A stretch of DNA of 64,000 bases from Burkholderia sp. IMCC1007. Lineage in GTDB: Bacteria; Pseudomonadota; Gammaproteobacteria; Burkholderiales; Burkholderiaceae. A program made the translations under genes and the position numbers. The notes under the pieces were generated by a model, which worked only from the letters and a program-made list of their open reading frames with translations, was not told where the DNA came from and made no database searches. Every line of letters starts with the position of its first letter. Position 1 is the stretch's first letter. The DNA lies in contig NZ_JAPVQY010000027.1 of assembly GCF_027257875.1 (NCBI RefSeq), positions 1 through 64,000 of the forward strand, read 5' to 3'. This document shows, in pieces, positions 27,448 through 35,663 of this stretch.

Positions 27448-29532
27448 ATGACTCAACATTCCGCAACACGGTCCATGTTCGATCCGGCGCTGCTGCGCCC
27501 GGCGATCGTGGATTCGTTCAAGAAACTCACGCCGCGCACGCAGTTCCGCAACCCGGTGATGTTCTGCGTGTACGTGGGCAGCATCCTGACCACGATCCTG
27601 TGGATCGCGGCGCTCTCCGGCCAGGCCGAGGCGCCAGCGGGCTTCATCCTCGCGATCGCGCTGTGGCTGTGGTTCACGGTGCTGTTCGCGAACTTCGCCG
27701 AAGCGCTCGCCGAAGGGCGCTCGAAGGCGCAGGCCGCATCGCTGCGCAGCGCGAAGAAGGATGTGATGGCGAAGAAGCTCAACGAGCCGCATCCGAAGTC
27801 GCCGATCCGCATCACGACCGCGTCCGACCTGCGCAAGGGCGACGTCGTGCTGGTCGAGACCGGCGACGTGATCCCGGCCGACGGCGAGGTCGTCGACGGC
27901 GTCGCGTCGGTCGACGAATCGGCGATCACCGGCGAATCCGCGCCGGTGATCCGCGAATCGGGCGGCGACTTCTCGTCGGTGACGGGCGGCACGCGCGTGC
28001 TGTCGGACTGGATCGTCGTGAAGGTCACCGCGAACCCCGGCGAGGCGTTCCTCGACCGGATGATCGCGATGGTCGAAGGCGCGAAGCGCAAGAAGACGCC
28101 GAACGAGGTCGCGCTGACGATCCTGCTCGTCGCGCTGACGATCGTGATGCTGCTCGCGACCGCGACGCTGCTGCCGTTCTCGATGTTCTCGGTCGAAGCG
28201 ATGAAGGCCGGCCACGTGGTGACGATCACCGCGCTCGTCGCGCTGCTCGTGTGCCTGATCCCGACGACGATCGGCGGCTTGCTGTCCGCGATCGGCGTGG
28301 CCGGGATGAGCCGGATGATGCAGGCGAACGTGATCGCGACGTCGGGTCGCGCGGTCGAAGCGGCCGGCGACGTCGACGTGCTGCTGCTCGACAAGACCGG
28401 CACGATCACGCTCGGCAACCGCCAGGCATCGACGTTCGTGCCGGCGCCGGGCGTGACCGAGGAAGCGCTGGCCGATGCCGCGCAACTGTCGTCGCTCGCC
28501 GACGAAACGCCGGAAGGGCGCAGCATCGTCGTGCTCGCGAAGGAACGCTTCAACATCCGCCAGCGCGACATGGCGCAACTGCATGCGACGTTCCTCGGCT
28601 TTTCCGCGCAGACGCGGATGAGCGGCGTCGATCTGCCGGGCCGCGAGATCCGCAAGGGCGCGGCCGACGCGATCCGCCGCTACGTCGAAACCCACGGCAG
28701 CCGCTTTCCGGAAGAAGTGCGCCGCGCGGTGGACGACGTCGCGCGCCGCGGCAGCACGCCGCTCGTCGTGGCCGACCTGCAGGACGGCGCGGCGCGCGTG
28801 CTCGGCGTGATCGAGCTGAAGGACATCGTGAAGGGCGGCATCAAGGAACGCTTTGCTGAGTTGCGCAAGATGGGCATCAAGACCGTGATGGTGACGGGCG
28901 ACAACCGGCTGACGGCCGCGGCGATCGCGGCGGAAGCGGGCGTCGACGATTTCCTCGCGGAAGCGACGCCGGAAACCAAGCTCGCGACGATCCGCGAGCA
29001 CCAGGCGGCGGGGCGCCTCGTCGCGATGACGGGCGACGGCACCAACGATGCGCCGGCGCTCGCCCAGGCCGACGTGGCAGTGGCGATGAACACCGGCACG
29101 CAGGCGGCGAAGGAAGCCGGCAACATGGTCGACCTCGACTCGAACCCGACGAAGCTGATCGAGATCGTCGAGATCGGCAAGCAGATGCTGATGACGCGCG
29201 GGTCGCTCACGACGTTCTCGATCGCGAACGACATCGCGAAGTACTTCGCGATCATCCCGGCTGCGTTCGTGACGACCTATCCGCAACTGCGCGTGCTCGA
29301 CATCATGCATCTGACGTCGCCGGCGTCCGCGATCCTGTCCGCGGTGATCTTCAACGCGCTGATCATCGTCGCGCTGATTCCGCTCGCGCTGAAGGGCGTC
29401 ACGTACCGGCCGCTCGGCGCGGCGTCGCTGCTGCGCCGCAACCTGCTGGTGTACGGCCTCGGCGGCGTGCTGCTGCCGTTCCCGTTCATCAAGCTGATCG
29501 ACATGACGCTCGCCGCGCTCGGCTGGGCCTGA
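27448..29532 (+). CDS. kdpB: Potassium-transporting ATPase subunit KdpB
   Basis: A 694-residue P-type ATPase subunit that powers potassium uptake through KdpA. The phosphorylated Asp is in DKTGT (about residue 315), the actuator TGES is in [10 protein letters not shown], and the hinge is [17 protein letters not shown]. The N-terminal membrane segments and the SerVal-rich C-terminal segments are complete. It follows kdpA after 54 bases. Confidence 0.97.
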   Translation: MTQHSATRSMFDPALLRPAIVDSFKKLTPRTQFRNPVMFCVYVGSILTTILWIAALSGQAEAPAGFILAIALWLWFTVLFANFAEALAEGRSKAQAASLRSAKKDVMAKKLNEPHPKSPIRITTASDLRKGDVVLVETGDVIPADGEVVDGVASVDESAITGESAPVIRESGGDFSSVTGGTRVLSDWIVVKVTANPGEAFLDRMIAMVEGAKRKKTPNEVALTILLVALTIVMLLATATLLPFSMFSVEAMKAGHVVTITALVALLVCLIPTTIGGLLSAIGVAGMSRMMQANVIATSGRAVEAAGDVDVLLLDKTGTITLGNRQASTFVPAPGVTEEALADAAQLSSLADETPEGRSIVVLAKERFNIRQRDMAQLHATFLGFSAQTRMSGVDLPGREIRKGAADAIRRYVETHGSRFPEEVRRAVDDVARRGSTPLVVADLQDGAARVLGVIELKDIVKGGIKERFAELRKMGIKTVMVTGDNRLTAAAIAAEAGVDDFLAEATPETKLATIREHQAAGRLVAMTGDGTNDAPALAQADVAVAMNTGTQAAKEAGNMVDLDSNPTKLIEIVEIGKQMLMTRGSLTTFSIANDIAKYFAIIPAAFVTTYPQLRVLDIMHLTSPASAILSAVIFNALIIVALIPLALKGVTYRPLGAASLLRRNLLVYGLGGVLLPFPFIKLIDMTLAALGWA

Positions 29533-29559
29533 TGCGCCGCCTTTGAAGGAAGATCCATC

Positions 29560-30141
29560 ATGAAAACGTTGATTCGCCCGCTCGTCGTGATCTTTGTCGT
29601 GCTGACGGCCGTGACAGGGCTCGCCTACCCGGCCGTGATGACCGTGTTTGGGCAGGCCGTGTTTCCGTCGCAGGCCAACGGCAGCCTGATCGAGCAGAAC
29701 GGCAAGGTCGTCGGCTCCGCGCTGATCGGCCAGTCGTTCGATGCGCCGAAGTATTTCTGGGGCCGGCTGTCGGCCACCACGCCGATGCCGTACAACGCGG
29801 GCGGCTCGGGCGGCTCGAACCTCGGCCCGCTGAACCCGTCCCTTACCGACCAGGTGAAGGGCCGCATCGCCGCGCTGCGCGACGCGGGCACCGACATGTC
29901 GAAGCCGGTGCCGGTCGACCTCGTGACGGCGTCCGCCAGCGGTCTCGATCCGGAGATCACGCCGGCCGCCGCCGCGTACCAGGTCGAGCGCGTCGCGAAG
30001 GCGCGCAACCTGACGCCGGACGCGGTCGCGCAGCTCGTCGCCGCGAACACGACGGGCCGCCAGTTCGGCGTGCTCGGCGAGCCGCGCGTGAACGTGCTGA
30101 AGCTGAACCTCGCGCTCGACGCGGCGCAGGCCGCGCACTGA
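29560..30141 (+). CDS. kdpC: Potassium-transporting ATPase subunit KdpC
   Basis: A 193-residue subunit with one N-terminal membrane helix ([20 protein letters not shown]) and a periplasmic domain containing [18 protein letters not shown] and [14 protein letters not shown]. KdpC may act as a chaperone-like catalytic helper that raises the ATP affinity of KdpB. AAGGAAGA precedes the start. It is 27 bases after kdpB. Confidence 0.95.
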   Translation: MKTLIRPLVVIFVVLTAVTGLAYPAVMTVFGQAVFPSQANGSLIEQNGKVVGSALIGQSFDAPKYFWGRLSATTPMPYNAGGSGGSNLGPLNPSLTDQVKGRIAALRDAGTDMSKPVPVDLVTASASGLDPEITPAAAAYQVERVAKARNLTPDAVAQLVAANTTGRQFGVLGEPRVNVLKLNLALDAAQAAH

Positions 30142-30304
30142 GCACACGGCAACCGGCATGCGCGCGGTGTGCGGCCGGCTGCCGGCCGGCTGCGCGCCGG
30201 CCCCGATTTCCCCGACGGCGCATGCGCCGTCTTTGCCTTTTGCCGCGATTTGGAACAACAATGCCCGTACTCGCGCGCCATCCGGCGCATGGTTTTCCCG
30301 ACGC

Positions 30305-33154
30305 ATGAACCGCCCCGATCCCGACCAACTCCTCGACAAGCTGCAGCGCGATGAAGAAAAGCAGCGGCGCGGCCAGCTCAAGATCTTCTTCGGCGCGTCG
30401 GCCGGCGTCGGCAAGACCTACGCGATGCTGCAGGCCGCGCGCCAGCGCGTGCAGGAAGGCGTCGACGTCGTCGTCGGCATCGTCGAGACCCACGGCCGTG
30501 CCGAGACCGCCGCGCTGCTCGACGGCCTCGACGTGCTGCCGCCTGCCCGCATCGAGTATCGCGGCCGCACGCTCGCCGAATTCGATCTCGACGGCGCGCT
30601 CGCGCGTGCGCCGCAACTGATCCTCGTCGACGAACTCGCGCATTCGAACGTGCAGGGCGCGCGGCACCTGAAGCGCTGGCAGGACGTCTACGAGCTGCTC
30701 GACGCGGGCATCGACGTGTACACGACCGTCAACGTCCAGCATCTCGAAAGCCTGAACGACGTGGTCGGCGCGATCACCGGCATCCGCGTGTGGGAGACCG
30801 TGCCCGATCGCGTGTTCGACGCGGCCGACGAGGTCACGCTCGTCGACCTGCCGGCCGAGGAATTGCTCGAGCGGATGCGCGACGGCAAGGTCTATCTCGC
30901 GCAGCAGGCCGAGCGGGCGGTGCGCAACTTCTTCCGCAAGGGCAACCTGATCGCGCTGCGCGAGCTGGCGCTGCGGCGCACGGCCGACCGCGTCGACGCG
31001 CAGATGCGCGAGTACCGGGCCGACCGCTCGATCCAGCGTATCTGGCAGGCGCGCGAGCGGCTGCTCGTGTGCGTCGGCCCGGGCCCCGAAGCGCCGACGC
31101 TCGTGCGCGCGGCCGCACGGCTCGCCGCGAGCGTGAAGGCCGACTGGATCGCCGTGTATGTCGAGACGCCGCGGCTGCAGCGGCTGCCCGACGCGCAGCG
31201 GCAACGCACGCTCGATGCGCTGAAGCTCGCGGCCGAGCTCGGCGCGGAGACGGCCACGCTTGCCGGCGACGATGCGGTCGCCGCGCTGATCGGTTATGCG
31301 AAGGTGCGCAACGTGTCGAAGGTCGTCGCGGGCGGCTCGCCGAAGGTCGGGCTCGCGCGCCGCTTCGCGCGGCCGTTCGGCGAGAAGCTGGCCGAGCGTG
31401 CCGGCGACGTCGACCTGATGCTGATCCGCGCGTCGGCGAGCGACGACGCGCGCGCCGCGCCGCTCGACCCGCGCGTGCGCGACTGGCGCAACGCGTTCGC
31501 GCAGTTCGCCACGCACCGTTCGCCGCCGCGCCACTACGCGTACGCGGCCGCGATCTGCGCGGCGATCACCGTCATCGCGAGCGTCGTGTCCGAGCGGCTC
31601 GACCTCACGAACCTCGTGATGCTGTACCTGCTCGGCGTCGTGTTCTCGGCCGTGCGGCTCGGGCGCGGCCCGGGCGTGCTGCAGTCGTTCCTGTCGGTCG
31701 CCGCGTTCGACTTCTTCTTCGTGCCGCCGCGCATGTCGTTCTCGGTCAGCGACACGCAATACCTGCTGACCTTCTTCGGGATGCTGCTGACGTCGCTCGT
31801 GATCAGCCACCTGACGTCGACGCTCACGCGCCAGGCCAGCGTCGCGCAGCACCGCGAGCGCCGCACCGGCGCGATCTATGCGATGGCGCGCGAACTGGGC
31901 GCCGCGCTGACGACCGAGCAGATCGTCGAGATCGGCAGCCGCCACGTCGGCGAGGTGTTCCGCGCGCGCGTGGCGATCCTGCTGCCCGACAGCGCGGACC
32001 AGGTGCGGCAGAAGATCGAGGATCCCGACGCGGCCGTCACGCTGACGGGCGCGGACCTCGACAGCGACGTCGGCCAGTGGGTGTACGACCAGCAGAAGCC
32101 GGCCGGCCGCGGCACCGACACGCTGCCCGCGACCGCCGCGCTGTATCTGCCGCTGAAGGCGCCGATGCGTACGCGCGGCGTGCTCGCGGTGGCGTCGCGC
32201 GAGCCGCGCGAACTCGAGGTGCCCGAGCAGCAGCGAATGCTCGACGCGTTCGCCGCGCAGATCGCGCTCGCGCTGGAGCGCGTGCACTACGTCGAGATCG
32301 CGCGCGATGCGCTCGTCAACATGGAGTCCGAACGGCTGCGCAACTCGCTGCTGTCGGCGATCTCGCACGACCTGCGCACGCCGCTCACGACGATCGTCGG
32401 CTTCTCGTCGATGCTCGCGAACGGGCGCGCGGCGGCGGCGCCCGCGCACGTCGACGCCGCCGCGGCCGAGCGCGGCGCGCAGCGCGAAGGCGAGCTCGTC
32501 GATGCGATCCACGACGAGGCACTGCGCATGACCGGCATCGTCACGAACCTGCTCGACATGGCGCGGCTGCAGGCCGGCAGCCTGCAGCTCAAGCGCCAGT
32601 GGTCGCTGCTCGAGGAAACCGTCGGCGCGGCGCTCGCCGCATGCAAGCGCGTGCTCGCGCACCATCCCGCGCGCGTGTCGCTGCCGGCCGACCTGCCGCT
32701 GTTGCGGATGGACGCGGTGCTGATGGAGCGGCTCTTCACGAACCTGTTCGAGAACGCGGCGAAGTACACGCCGCCCGGCGCGCCGCTCGACATCGGCGCG
32801 GAGCGCGTGACCGACGACGGGCAACCGTTCGTGCGCGTGCACGTCGACGATCACGGCCCGGGCCTGCCGGCCGGGATGGAGACACGGATCTTCGACAAGT
32901 TCACGCGCGGCGAGAAGGAATCGGCGACGCCGGGCATCGGGCTCGGCCTCGCGATCTGCCGCGCGATCGTCGAGGCCCACGGCGGTAAAATCGGCGCACT
33001 CAACCGCACGGGGCCCGACGGCCGCGTGACGGGGGCGCGTTTCTGGTTCACGCTGCCGGTCGATACGCCGCCTGCCGTGCCCGCCGTACCCGAAGACGAT
33101 ATCGAAGCGCCCGCCGCATCGTCCCCATCCGAGCCCTTGCCAGACCATGAGTGA
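30305..33154 (+). CDS. kdpD: Sensor histidine kinase KdpD
   Basis: A 949-residue membrane kinase that senses low potassium or its ionic consequences and controls KdpE. In order: an N-terminal KdpD domain with Walker A GASAGVGKTYAM (about 29) and DELAHSN; a universal stress protein-like domain (about 250-370); four membrane helices (about 410-500); a GAF-like domain; the H-box AISHDLRTPLTTIVGF (about 686); and an ATPase with NLFENAAKYTPPG and GIGLGLAICR. An Ala/Glu-rich insert follows the H-box. The stop overlaps kdpE by eight bases. The gap from kdpC is 163 bases, so a second promoter is possible. Confidence 0.95.
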   Translation: MNRPDPDQLLDKLQRDEEKQRRGQLKIFFGASAGVGKTYAMLQAARQRVQEGVDVVVGIVETHGRAETAALLDGLDVLPPARIEYRGRTLAEFDLDGALARAPQLILVDELAHSNVQGARHLKRWQDVYELLDAGIDVYTTVNVQHLESLNDVVGAITGIRVWETVPDRVFDAADEVTLVDLPAEELLERMRDGKVYLAQQAERAVRNFFRKGNLIALRELALRRTADRVDAQMREYRADRSIQRIWQARERLLVCVGPGPEAPTLVRAAARLAASVKADWIAVYVETPRLQRLPDAQRQRTLDALKLAAELGAETATLAGDDAVAALIGYAKVRNVSKVVAGGSPKVGLARRFARPFGEKLAERAGDVDLMLIRASASDDARAAPLDPRVRDWRNAFAQFATHRSPPRHYAYAAAICAAITVIASVVSERLDLTNLVMLYLLGVVFSAVRLGRGPGVLQSFLSVAAFDFFFVPPRMSFSVSDTQYLLTFFGMLLTSLVISHLTSTLTRQASVAQHRERRTGAIYAMARELGAALTTEQIVEIGSRHVGEVFRARVAILLPDSADQVRQKIEDPDAAVTLTGADLDSDVGQWVYDQQKPAGRGTDTLPATAALYLPLKAPMRTRGVLAVASREPRELEVPEQQRMLDAFAAQIALALERVHYVEIARDALVNMESERLRNSLLSAISHDLRTPLTTIVGFSSMLANGRAAAAPAHVDAAAAERGAQREGELVDAIHDEALRMTGIVTNLLDMARLQAGSLQLKRQWSLLEETVGAALAACKRVLAHHPARVSLPADLPLLRMDAVLMERLFTNLFENAAKYTPPGAPLDIGAERVTDDGQPFVRVHVDDHGPGLPAGMETRIFDKFTRGEKESATPGIGLGLAICRAIVEAHGGKIGALNRTGPDGRVTGARFWFTLPVDTPPAVPAVPEDDIEAPAASSPSEPLPDHE

Positions 33155-33845
33155 ACCGAGCCTGACCGTCGTCCTGATCGAGGACGAAAAACAGATCCGC
33201 CGCTTCGTGCGCGCCGCGCTCGAAGAGGAGGACATCGCCGTATTCGAGGCGGAGACGGGCAAGCAGGGGCTGATCGACGCGGCGACGCGCAAGCCCGACC
33301 TGGTGATCGTCGATCTCGGCCTGCCCGACACCGACGGCCTCGACGTGATCCGCGAGCTGCGCGGCTGGTCCGAGGTGCCCGTGATCGTGCTGTCGGCGCG
33401 CACGCAGGAAGAGGAGAAGGTGGCCGCGCTCGACGCGGGGGCCGACGACTACCTGACCAAGCCGTTCGGCGTGTCCGAGTTGCGTGCACGGATGCGCGCG
33501 CAACTGCGCCGGCGCAACCAGGGCGGCGCGAGCGAGTCGCCGAAGGTGAGTTTCGGCACCGTGACCGTCGATCTCGCGCTGCGCCAGGTGTGGCGCGACG
33601 GCGAGATCGTGCACCTGACGCCGCTCGAATACCGGCTGCTCGCGACGCTCGTGCGGCACGCCGGGCGCGTGCTCACGCACCGCCAGTTGCTGCGCGACGT
33701 GTGGGGGCCGTCGCACGTCGAAAGCCATCACTATCTGCGCATCTACATGGCGCATCTGCGCCAGAAACTCGAACGCGATCCCGCACAGCCCGAGCACATC
33801 GTGACCGAGACGGGCGTCGGCTACCGGCTCGTCGGCGCTGCATGA
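33147..33845 (+). CDS. kdpE: Response regulator KdpE
   Basis: A 232-residue OmpR-family regulator. The receiver domain has the acidic pair E12-D13, the phosphoacceptor Asp at about residue 56 (IVDLGLPDTDG) and the switch Lys in DYLTKPFG. The winged-helix domain has LTPLEYRLLATLVRHAGRV and HYLRIYMAHLRQKLE. When phosphorylated by KdpD it should activate the kdpFABC promoter, for which a fitting operator lies at 25294-25318. The start overlaps kdpD. Confidence 0.96.
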   Translation: MSEPSLTVVLIEDEKQIRRFVRAALEEEDIAVFEAETGKQGLIDAATRKPDLVIVDLGLPDTDGLDVIRELRGWSEVPVIVLSARTQEEEKVAALDAGADDYLTKPFGVSELRARMRAQLRRRNQGGASESPKVSFGTVTVDLALRQVWRDGEIVHLTPLEYRLLATLVRHAGRVLTHRQLLRDVWGPSHVESHHYLRIYMAHLRQKLERDPAQPEHIVTETGVGYRLVGAA

Positions 33846-33985
33846 CGTTTGCGGCCGAAATGCAAGTACGCTCGGTGTCGAAGTTGCATCGGCGCGACAT
33901 TGACCGCGCGCGAGCCGGCCGCGCACACCGGTCGCGGATTCCCCGCTATGCTGACCGTTCCGAGAACGACATCGAGGAGCGTGCA

Positions 33986-34270
33986 ATGTCCGTCCGTCTG
34001 GTCGTCATCTGTGCGCTGGCGCTCGCCGCGCCCGGCGCGTTCGCGCAGCCGCTTCCACCCGGCCAGCAGCCTTCGTCGTCGCAGGCCGCGCTCCCCAATC
34101 CGGCATCGCTCAACTGCGAGAAACTCGGCGGTCGCCACGTGGTCCGCAGCCTGCCGAGCGGGCAGGCCGGGATGTGCGCGTTCAAGGACGGCCGCGTATG
34201 CGACGAATGGGCGCTGTATCGCGACGACCGCTGCGTCGGCGGCAATGCAGCCAAGCGCGTGTCGAACTGA
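33986..34270 (+). CDS. DUF333 family exported protein
   Basis: A 94-residue protein with a signal peptide (AxA site in GAFAQ) and a short mature part containing NPASLNCEKLGG and MCAFKDGRVCDEWALYRDDR. This is the DUF333 (putative haemolysin) pattern: NPAS..C...GG, then C and CDEWAL. Three cysteines could form disulfides in the periplasm. GAGGAG precedes the ATG. Function unknown; the haemolysin label of the family is poorly supported. Octamer repeats begin immediately at its stop codon. Confidence 0.8.
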   Translation: MSVRLVVICALALAAPGAFAQPLPPGQQPSSSQAALPNPASLNCEKLGGRHVVRSLPSGQAGMCAFKDGRVCDEWALYRDDRCVGGNAAKRVSN

Positions 34271-34318
34271 ACGGTTGAACGGTTGAACGGCCGAACGGCC
34301 GAACGTCCGAATAGCCGG
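34271..34318. repeat. Degenerate octamer tandem repeat
   Basis: Five to six consecutive octamers start at the base after the DUF333 stop: ACGGTTGA twice, ACGGCCGA twice, ACGTCCGA once and a decayed ATAGCCGG. The array is 48 bases long. The DNA repeats are too short for CRISPR and encode nothing evident. Confidence 0.75.
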
Positions 34319-34420
34319 ACAGCCCGCCCCGGCAGGCAGATCGATGCCTGCCGGGCCCTGCCGCGCCCGGATTCTCCATGCGATGCGGGCCGGCAGCCTC
34401 CGGCGTCCCCGTAAGCATTT

Positions 34421-34429
34421 TGTTATACT
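34421..34429 (+). promoter_or_regulatory. Extended -10 promoter for the riboswitch-gdx transcript
   Basis: TGTTATACT contains the TGn extension and a -10 hexamer TATACT. Transcription would begin at about 34436, right at the first riboswitch stem. No clear -35 is visible. Confidence 0.6.
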
Positions 34430-34437
34430 CGGCGCCG

Positions 34438-34481
34438 CCCGGGGACGACCCCGGGTCATTCGCTTCAACGGGGACGGCCCC
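34438..34481 (+). ncRNA. Guanidine-II (mini-ykkC) riboswitch
   Basis: Two hairpins, each closed by a four-base ACGR loop: CCCGGGG-ACGA-CCCCGGG (34438-34455) and GGGG-ACGG-CCCC (34470-34481), separated by 14 bases. A GGAG ribosome binding site follows at 34491-34494, then the gdx start at 34504. Two C/G-rich stems with ACGR loops just before a ribosome binding site define the mini-ykkC class, which binds two guanidinium ions and frees the ribosome binding site. The downstream gene is the expected target. Confidence 0.88.
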
Positions 34482-34503
34482 ATCCGATCCGGAGTACGTC
34501 GAG

Positions 34504-34824
34504 ATGGCGTGGGTATTGTTGTTGATCGCCGGTTTGCTGGAAGTGGCCTGGGCGGCCGGCATGAAATCGTCCGAGGGTTTCACGCGGCTCGGACCGTCGG
34601 TGTTTACGATCGTGACGGCGCTGGCCAGCTTCGGCCTGCTCGCGGTCGCGATGCGCCAGTTGCCGCTCGGCACGGCGTATGCGGTGTGGACGGGCATCGG
34701 CGCGGTCGGCGCGTTCGTGTTCGGCATCGTGATGATGGGCGAGGCGCTGACCGTCGCGCGCGTCGCGAGCGCAGCGCTGATCGTGCTCGGGCTGATCGGT
34801 CTGAAGCTGTCGTCGGCCGCCTGA
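34504..34824 (+). CDS. gdx: Guanidinium exporter Gdx (SugE family SMR)
   Basis: A 106-residue small multidrug resistance protein with four helices that works as a dual-topology dimer. The membrane-embedded Glu is in [13 protein letters not shown] (E13); [16 protein letters not shown] is the family's helix 3 block. Members of this subgroup export guanidinium in exchange for protons. The riboswitch upstream independently supports guanidinium as substrate and separates it from broad-range EmrE-type pumps. Confidence 0.92.
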   Translation: MAWVLLLIAGLLEVAWAAGMKSSEGFTRLGPSVFTIVTALASFGLLAVAMRQLPLGTAYAVWTGIGAVGAFVFGIVMMGEALTVARVASAALIVLGLIGLKLSSAA

Positions 34825-35045
34825 GGGCGGCATGCCGCGCGCGTTCGCGCCGGGTCGCCCGGCCGTGACGCACTGCGGAATTGCGCCGGCCATCCTGATA
34901 GCCTGTCTATAATGGAACGCATTCGGGCCTGAATGCCGTTGCGCCTTTTCCGGCGGGCGGCGCCGGTCGCCACGCGCCACGCGGCTGGTCATGCGATCCG
35001 ATCCGATCAATCGGCAAAGCGCACGGAAAGTGCAAGGAGAGGGCC

Positions 35046-35663
35046 ATGATCGAAGCCATTTCGCTTGGCGCGGGGCTCGCATGGGCGAGCGGGCTACGCC
35101 TTTACCTGACGGTACTGATCGCCGGCCTGCTCGCGCGTGCCGGCTGGCTCCATCTGCCCGATACGCTCGCCGTCCTCACGTCGCCATGGGTCATCGGCGC
35201 CGCAGCCGTGCTCGCCATCACCGAATTCCTCGCCGACAAGATTCCCGCGTTCGATTCGCTGTGGGACGCCGTGCACACGTTCATCCGCATTCCGGCCGGC
35301 GCGGTGCTGGCCGCCGGTGCGCTCGGCCATACTGACCCGGCCGTGCTCGCGATCGCCGGGCTGGCCGGCGGTTCGCTCGCCGGTGCCGCGCACATCACGA
35401 AGGCCGGCACGCGCGCACTGATCAACCTGTCTCCCGAACCGGTGTCGAACTGGATCGCCTCGTCGACCGAGGACGGTCTCGTGTTCGGCGGCCTCGCGCT
35501 CGCGTTTTTCGTCCCGCTGGTGTTCCTCGTGCTGCTCGCCGCGTTCATCGTCGCGTCGGTGTGGGCGCTGCCGCGTCTGTGGCGCGGCGTGTCGGGCGGG
35601 TTCCGCGGGATGGCGAACCATATGGTGTCGCGGCTCAATTCGATCGGGGGCAAGCGCGATTGA
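35046..35663 (+). CDS. DUF4126 membrane protein
   Basis: A 205-residue protein with about five hydrophobic segments. The N-terminal GAGLAWASGLRLYLTVLIAG and the FLADKIPAFDSLWDAVHTFI segment are typical of DUF4126. AAGGAG precedes the ATG. Its stop overlaps the next gene's start as TTGA, so the permease that follows is likely translated with it. No function is known for the family. Confidence 0.82.
   Translation: MIEAISLGAGLAWASGLRLYLTVLIAGLLARAGWLHLPDTLAVLTSPWVIGAAAVLAITEFLADKIPAFDSLWDAVHTFIRIPAGAVLAAGALGHTDPAVLAIAGLAGGSLAGAAHITKAGTRALINLSPEPVSNWIASSTEDGLVFGGLALAFFVPLVFLVLLAAFIVASVWALPRLWRGVSGGFRGMANHMVSRLNSIGGKRD

Noticed and set aside
25429-30414. A 1,661-codon open frame antisense to kdpA, kdpB and kdpC
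   Set aside because: It lies opposite clearly conserved genes, has the Arg/His/Asp-rich composition of a shadow frame in G+C-rich DNA, and shows no motif.
34271-34318. The octamer repeats as a CRISPR array
   Set aside because: Units are eight bases with no spacers, and no cas genes are present.
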